From: Durusdinium trenchii
Taxonomy: Eukaryota > Sar > Dinophyceae > Suessiales > Symbiodiniaceae
Assembly (NCBI GenBank): GCA_963970005.1
Contig: CAXAMN010003558.1
Span: 1,400,270-1,464,269, forward strand
Direction: 5' to 3'
DNA length: 64,000 nucleotides
Made by a program: the position numbers and the translations under genes. The notes below the pieces were generated by a model, which worked only from the letters and a program-made list of their open reading frames with translations, made no database searches and had not been told where the DNA came from. Shown here one piece after another: positions 59,101 through 64,000 of this stretch (positions within the stretch are counted from its first letter, which is position 1; every line of letters starts with the position of its first letter).

Positions 59101-61774
59101 ATTTTCCAGACAGTCATTGCCGGAGATAGCTGGGGAGTACTAGCTGTTCCAATCATTGAGCATTCTTGGTGGACTTCCACGTGGTTCTTAAATGTTCTTA
59201 ATTGTCTTCGTGACGGTCAACCTGGCATCCTCGCACCTGGGCCGGTGGACACAAAGGGACAACAACAAAGGTTCGACTGAAACGCTAAGGTTCGACTCTC
59301 CGCGGACCCACAAGGGAATCGTTTTCATTCTTCTCGTCTACTTCCTCCGCTTGAGGAAGGGGACTGTGCCAGGGGCCAGGGGGCACACTTGTGTTAAAGA
59401 CCTCATCGGAAAACGCTGTGATTTTTGTTCGTTCGTTTTGTCATGTTGTCACTCGTATTGTTGACGACTCTGCACGTGTTGCTGTGATGATTGTTGTAGT
59501 GGCAGTTTTGCGGTGGCAGACAGTGTTTCTGTACAAGGTCACTTAGTACTCCAAAGAGGTCACGTACATTTGATTCACGTACTGAAGGTCCTGGTGATGT
59601 CCGTTGAAACCCTGTGGGCCTGTGGGCAGGATATGGGTCATTGAGAAGTCACTTGCCAAGGGGGTGTTACCTGGGGAGGTCCCAGCAAACAAAGACATTT
59701 GTGAACAGATCAAAGTTTCTCTCGGACTCCAGCTCTTGTGCCTGACATGGCGAGGGAAGGAGCTTTGGATTCGTTTCGACCGAGGCTGTGATTGTTGAAC
59801 GAGCTGCAGATGCACGAGATCAAGAAGTCAAGAGGGGCATCTTGGAGCAGGAGGAGACCTGGGGATTTTTCCCAACTCCTGGGGAATGACTGTAGTGCTC
59901 AGCAGGCACGTTTTGTGCTCACGGGGGAGCAAAAAGAGACCAGGCGAGTGAGGGAGGATTCTATGATATTCATTGATAGAGTTCTGCACAGGGTCGTAGC
60001 TGGTTGTAGTTGGTCGTGGGGGATGCAAACTACACCTCCACTGCCAATAAAGTAATCAAGGTCGATTTGCACATGTCGTACCTTGAAGTTGCATGATGTT
60101 GAACGAAAGGAGACCATGCACAAGTCCAAGTTGAAACTCATTCAGCTTTGCCGGGACCTCGACACGGATCAAAATGGTCGCCTGAGCGAAGATGAGTTCT
60201 TGGATGGTTTCGAATCCAATCCAGCCTTTGCCTCTGCCTTGTTGGGCATGGGTGTTTATCCGGAAGACATTGGCCTTCTCTTTGACGTGCTGGATACGAG
60301 GGGCACCGGTGAAGTGACGTATGTGAGCTTCGTGAACATCCTGGCACGATTGAGAACCCAAATGAATCAAGTGATCCTTTTTTCCATTACAGAACCTTGG
60401 ATCTATAATGTACGTAGCACTTGTTAATACTTGTTACTTTGCTTTGCAATCAACTTGGTGATACTGATCTACACTCCCTGAAAGAAACGTGGAGTTCACG
60501 GGCCTTCGAACCAGGGTCTTGAAACATCTCCATGATTTGCAGGGAGTGTATCCCTAAGGAATTGCGAAAGTCGGTCACCGAGCTCCAAAAGAGCACCTGT
60601 TCTCGCGACCGGGGCGCAACTCCGGGGCGCGGCTCCGCTCGGACGGAGCTCTCAAGCAGTGACGGTCAGCGCGTCGCTTGGAAAAGCTCGGTGCCGGCAC
60701 CGAAGGCGATGGAGAAGGGCTTGGAGAACTTGATGAAGCTCCAGCTGGAGGAGATGACCGTGGACATGGAACATCGAATCTCACGAGATGCAGATAAAGA
60801 CTTTGTATGACTTTGGCGGCCAGCATTGCCCCAAGCGGTCGACCGAGGGGAAGATGCACTCCTAAAAGCATACCAACAGCGGTTTCGGCCAAAAAAGAGG
60901 GGTTTGGTGTTGATTTGATGGTGGCTTTAAGAGGGTATGACAAATGCAGTACAGAACAACAACGAAACACACGTGCAAACCGCACACGGAGTGAGATTTA
61001 GTCCCCTGAAAGGTGGACTTGGGGACAGTAGCAGCTAGACCTTTTCGAGCAGCGAAAAGCTGTTTTTTGGTGCCACCATCAAACCATCTCCCAAATACTC
61101 CATGGACAGAAGATATGCTCACATTGACCCCTCAAACCGCACCAATGTAGACATGACATCATGACATACCATACATGGAGTTTTTGGGTATCAACACCCA
61201 AACACATCACCATACGGATCCATATGACTGAGTGGTTTGATCGCTCGCCATGCTTCGCCGGTCGTACGTGTAGATCTCGGTCTCTGGAGCGGATCTTGGT
61301 TCGCGTGAAGTGGGTGTTTGAGTGGTCAATGTGTATAGATGTTGGGTAGTTCTTGCAACGATGTGCAACGGTTTTTTCTCATCAGTTTTTGTTCAGGGCT
61401 CCGACCTTGTGGTGCCCCTTGGCTGAGGATTCCAGCAGATGCATTCAGAGATCCTATTGAGTTTCTCCAGGGCGGTACAGGTGATGGTGGAATCTCAAAG
61501 AGAGCAGATGACTTCGCCGCACTGCGAGAACCTCCTGAGCTCTATGTGGAAAGAATTGGACTTCATGGCGAGTGACCTGGAATCCTCCATGAATGCCGAA
61601 AACGGCGCCGCCGTGTTCGACGGCGGCGCCAACATGAGGTCAACGGTTCAATCGAATCGGTTGATTCCGCAGGTGGAAGAAGCAACTCCAGACAATCCGG
61701 CACTTTGCTGCCAGGCGTCGCCAGAGAATGCTGGGCGGTCGCGGACATTTGAGCCTTCGGCGGATGAGCGGTGA
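56153..61774 (+). CDS. Single-domain voltage-gated cation channel with EF-hands
   Basis: Eight exons join in phase to about 621 residues: 56153-56566, 56766-56871, 57408-57568, 58972-59224, 59785-59853, 60089-60370, 60559-60804, 61439-61774 (TGA). ATG 56153 (ACCATGG) is the preferred start; the frame is open further upstream. S1 is SILSIVICLNMILIVAETDL and S2 TFLFIYVVECIVKIIVF. S3 holds NWLDLLVV. S4 is RIFRLIKLSRAIRVIRQ, six basic residues at every third position. S5 spans exons 3-4. The pore loop reads FITIFQTVIAGDSWG, placing Asp where Nav/Cav filters carry Glu or Asp. S6 runs into AVIVERAADARDQEV. Then come a canonical EF-hand (DTDQNGRLSEDE) and a degenerate one (DTRGTGEVTYVS), and a coil-prone tail. 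It should carry Ca2+ or Na+ across a membrane with Ca2+ feedback; ion choice is inferred. One extra base near 59190 breaks the S6 frame. Confidence 0.85.
58307..58394 (+). repeat. ATCCCGGCAAGAGACCCC element, copy 2
   Basis: Near-identical partner of 47781-47880, in the 1.4-kb third intron of the channel gene. Confidence 0.75.
59188..59194 (+). other. +1 frame disruption in the S6 exon
   Basis: The pore frame (…HSWWTSTWFL) and the S6 frame (MFLIVFVTVNL) differ by one base at the run TTAAATG. Both sides are unmistakably channel, so either one A is an assembly error or this copy is damaged. Confidence 0.7.
59537..59598 (+). repeat. Partial copy of the TAGACTCTTGAT element body
   Basis: Shares GGTCACTTAGT, CCAAAGAGGTCACGTAC and GTACTGAAGGTCCTGGTG with 1377-1441. 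It lies in the fourth channel intron and lacks the terminal inverted repeats. Confidence 0.6.
60470..60550. repeat. TACACTCCCTG inverted-repeat element, copy 3
   Basis: Perfect 11-bp ends TACACTCCCTG and CAGGGAGTGTA. It fills the right part of channel intron 6 (60371-60558) and stops 8 bp before the exon. Its right end includes TTTGCAG, an acceptor-like site. Confidence 0.7.
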
Positions 61775-61779
61775 GAGCT

Positions 61780-62085
61780 GCAACTCACTGTTCAGGATGG
61801 ATGCCTATTTTGTTTGAGGATGGACGCCAATTTTGTATCAATCCGTCAGTGTAATGTATATACTGTATGAGGAATCTTCAGAGATGGAGACTCCATAGCT
61901 TTGCATGATTCTTTTGCTTCTCGAATGACTGGCGAAGGCCTTGCACTGTCATAACAATCTAAGTGTTCCGCAAGTGTTCAGTGGTGGACGCGGACGATGC
62001 GTGAACCTTCCGAAGCAATCCCAAGCAGACTTGCTGAACCCGTATACGAACCGTGTTCGACGCCGCTATTGCCCACCACAACGGT
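61780..62085. other. Intergenic, 3' of the channel gene
   Basis: No exon with proper borders. This interval separates the channel stop from the next candidate start. Confidence 0.4.
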
Positions 62086-62089
62086 ATTG

Positions 62090-62149
62090 CCATGTCTCAC
62101 AGGCTTGCACAAATGTGCCAAGCTGCCTGGAAAAAGAAACCTCTCAAAG
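62090..62149 (+). CDS. Possible first exon
   Basis: An ATG near 62090 opens MSHRLAQMCQAAWKKKPLK before an ideal CAAA|GTGAGA donor. The frame upstream (VFDAAIAHHNGIA) is also coding-like but is closed by a stop without an acceptor. It could begin the Sel1-like gene at 63004. Confidence 0.35.
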
Positions 62150-62199
62150 TGAGAACTGCTTTGTGAAAAACCAAAGGCGATGGTGATGCTGTTGAGTCC

Positions 62200-63003
62200 A
62201 AATGGGCCATGAGAGGGTCTGATCGATCTGATGTGGACACTTGCCAACCGGAATGTCTAACAGTCCAACACAGTCTAACTATACGTTCATATTCTTTGTT
62301 TGGAGGCTAACAGGGCCCGGGGTCTCGATTGCTTTACAACCTTCCACGTTTGGCCTGGACTTGGAGTCTTGACTTGGCACCTGTAGCCTCTGGCATGCCA
62401 AGTGGTTCGCCCATTCGGCACCTTCGTCGTTGGATGATCCACGGTCCGATGAGGTGATGTAGCTGAACCTGATCCGGCACAGGCACCGGTGATGTGGCTG
62501 TTGGCGCGATGTTTTTTTTTTCTTCTTTTTTTTCCGTTGAACTTCGCAACCCGACAGACTGCCCCTTCCGGAGCAGTTGTGAGGTGGACTTGCGTTCTTG
62601 CATCAGGCAACAACTTTGCGTGATTTTACGTATATTGAATAATGATGATAAATATGTTCATCGTTCTTCGATGCTTAATGCTTTGATGTTTACTTGAGAT
62701 GGCTTACGATGGTTACACATCGTCACATGCTAATACTTCAGGTATTAGAGGATTGGACCATCTCTTCTGAACATGGAGGCTATATATTGATCTTAAACTA
62801 GCATAAATTACCATGGTACAGCACTCTCTCCAGATCATGACGTCCTGCTTTTTCTCGGCTCGCTGAGACCCAGCTGTGAAAAAACATGCATTAAACGAAC
62901 CACCTTCCTTGGCACGCCACCGCCCCCCCTCCCTCCGACCAAGCCGCGCGCTTCGCATCGTGTCGGCGCGACCGCTCGGCGGTCGCGACGTCGGTGCCGT
63001 CAG
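62200..63003. other. No supported gene on +; weak minus frames
   Basis: A minus frame through 62334-62603 (ending QVQAKRGRL) is open but lacks context. A T-run lies at 62512-62533, and 62920-63000 is GC-rich. Confidence 0.35.
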
Positions 63004-63066
63004 GCTGCGGAGTGGTTCCTGAAGGCAGCGGAGCAGGGGGACAAAGATGGGATCCTCCTGGCCTGT
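63004..63066 (+). CDS. Exon with a Sel1-like repeat
   Basis: After CCGTCAG the frame reads AAEWFLKAAEQGDKDGILLA, then CLG. The WFxKAAEQGDxxG core is characteristic of Sel1 (TPR-like) repeats, which form protein-binding scaffolds. The donor is probably GC or GT near 63058-63066. The rest of the gene lies partly outside the window. Confidence 0.55.
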
Positions 63067-63069
63067 TTG

Positions 63070-63566
63070 GGCCGACCGACTGAGTGACTTCGTGGCTTCC
63101 GGAGAAACAGGTGGGTGGAAGGGTGGATTACGGTGGGTGGAAGGTGAGTCGGGGGTAAAAGCATGGGAGTTTTCAAGACCAGTTGTGGGGGCATCACCGA
63201 TATATGTATCACCGATATGACAAGATATCACTCCAGGAATCTTGGGCCAATACCAAGGTTCCCTTTTGTTCATGTCCTGGACCTAGGTGGCCGGTTTCAA
63301 CCATTTGGATTGTATAAAATCATTAAAATATGCCTGTTTCACGCCAAGTGAGACCTGAAAACCTCCTTCCGGTCCACCTTCCAGACTTTTTTTGGGGGTG
63401 ACTCACTCGCCAGCCAGGCAATACAATCTTGGGATGTTGCTCATCTCTGGCAACGGAGCACCTCTGGTTCCGACTGGTCGGTGCACCCGAGGTTCGTTCG
63501 GTGCGGGCGAAAGGCCCCCTGCAGACATCTGCAGACATGGATTAGATGAGAAGCATTTTATATCTT
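63070..63566. other. Mostly non-coding
   Basis: A weak GC-rich candidate lies at 63430-63535 with no preferred frame; otherwise nothing is recognised. Confidence 0.35.
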
Positions 63567-63653
63567 GGACCATCCTGTTCTGGGTGGCCTGGCTCTGCTA
63601 CCCTACACTATATCTTAGGTATCTCCTGACAGGACACCCAGACACGATGGTCC
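63567..63653 (+). repeat. Hairpin element, GGACCATCC family, copy 4
   Basis: 87 bp from GGACCATCC to CGATGGTCC with inner arms and centre CTACCCTACACTA as in the 37580 copy. It is flanked by ATATCTT on the left and AAGATAT on the right, and then a (TA)n tract. Confidence 0.7.
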
Positions 63654-63660
63654 GGAAAGT

Positions 63661-63771
63661 AAGATATATATATATATATACCTGGAACCTGAGTGACCCC
63701 TGTTTTGGAGGATCAACCGATTCAAAATATGACCATTTCTTATCAAAACAGAGGTCAAATGGGTTCTAATA
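63661..63771. repeat. TA tract and ACCTAGAACC-type element
   Basis: (TA)n at 63662-63680, then ATACCTGGAACCTGAG ... AGAGGTCAAATGGGTTCTA, related to 52126-52186. Confidence 0.55.
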
Positions 63772-63774
63772 TAA

Positions 63775-64000
63775 TACTGTATGCATGTGTGTTCTGTTTT
63801 TTTCGTCGTCGACCATTCTTCAGTAGAATCCCACAGACCAACAGAGCGCGAAAGCAGCGAAGGGTGGGCTTTTTTTCAAGTCACCATTTGGTGGTTAGAT
63901 GTTTTGGGTCACATTATTGGTTTGATTGGGTTTGACTTCCATAGGGCCATAGGGCATAGTTACACGGGATTACTAGATATTACTAGGGCGCGCTGCAGCA
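63775..64000. other. No gene recognised
   Basis: Short random frames only. Confidence 0.4.

Noticed and set aside
62713-63273. 186-codon minus-strand frame
   Set aside because: It overlaps the Sel1-like + exon at 63004; its composition is Pro/Ser/Arg noise without a motif.
1-64000. Spliced-leader relics, CRISPR arrays, rRNA or tRNA genes, telomere repeats, viral genes
   Set aside because: Looked for by eye on both strands; no convincing instance found.

Overview
The window looks like nuclear DNA of a dinoflagellate, most probably a coral-symbiont type (Symbiodiniaceae). This is inferred from four things seen in the sequence. Coding segments are short and separated by introns. Reconstructed introns use GA and GC donors as well as GT, and the reading phase is kept across them. 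Almost all supported exons lie on the + strand. Coding wobble positions are GC-rich against AT-leaning introns full of dispersed repeats. There are no bacterial operons, rRNA, tRNA or CRISPR. No open frame longer than about 270 codons exists, so genes had to be pieced together from exons; coordinates of weaker exons are approximate.

Layout. 0-11 kb: scattered + exons of unrecognised genes (1.09, 1.69, 5.31, 5.75 kb), a possible minus-strand remnant (4.1-5.2 kb) and repeat-rich DNA (6-10.6 kb). 12.19-12.97 kb: 3' end of a gene with an acidic C-terminus. 14.3-16.15 and 18.19-18.61 kb: 3' ends of further unknown genes. 19.2 kb: a large palindromic element. 20.7-24 kb: exons of unknown genes. 25.4-26 kb: a 79-bp satellite array. 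26.37-28.56 kb: a C3HC4 RING (ubiquitin ligase) gene. 30.28-34.67 kb: a gene with SAP-like helix-extension-helix segments and an acidic tail. 35.1-35.4 kb: a C-terminal fragment with a CxxC motif. 38.3-40.3 kb: a membrane-anchored protein with basic segments. 41.5-42.4 kb: a 21-bp satellite. 43.9-44.5 kb: a gene with a PP1-docking-like motif. 46.56-54.52 kb: a large gene encoding SANT, acidic, Trp-rich, coiled-coil and U-box-like segments and a Lys/Ala-rich tail. 56.15-61.77 kb: the best-resolved gene, a single-domain voltage-gated cation channel with EF-hands, in eight exons. 62-63.1 kb: start of a gene with a Sel1-like repeat.

The genes do not form a pathway. Same-strand order is the usual dinoflagellate arrangement; trans-splicing of a leader is expected for this group, but no spliced-leader relic was seen. 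The most noteworthy features are the EF-hand channel, the SANT/U-box protein, and several families of short inverted-repeat elements. One of these ends with a splice-acceptor-like TTTCAG or TTTGCAG and is found in introns right beside exons, as expected of introner-like DNA.
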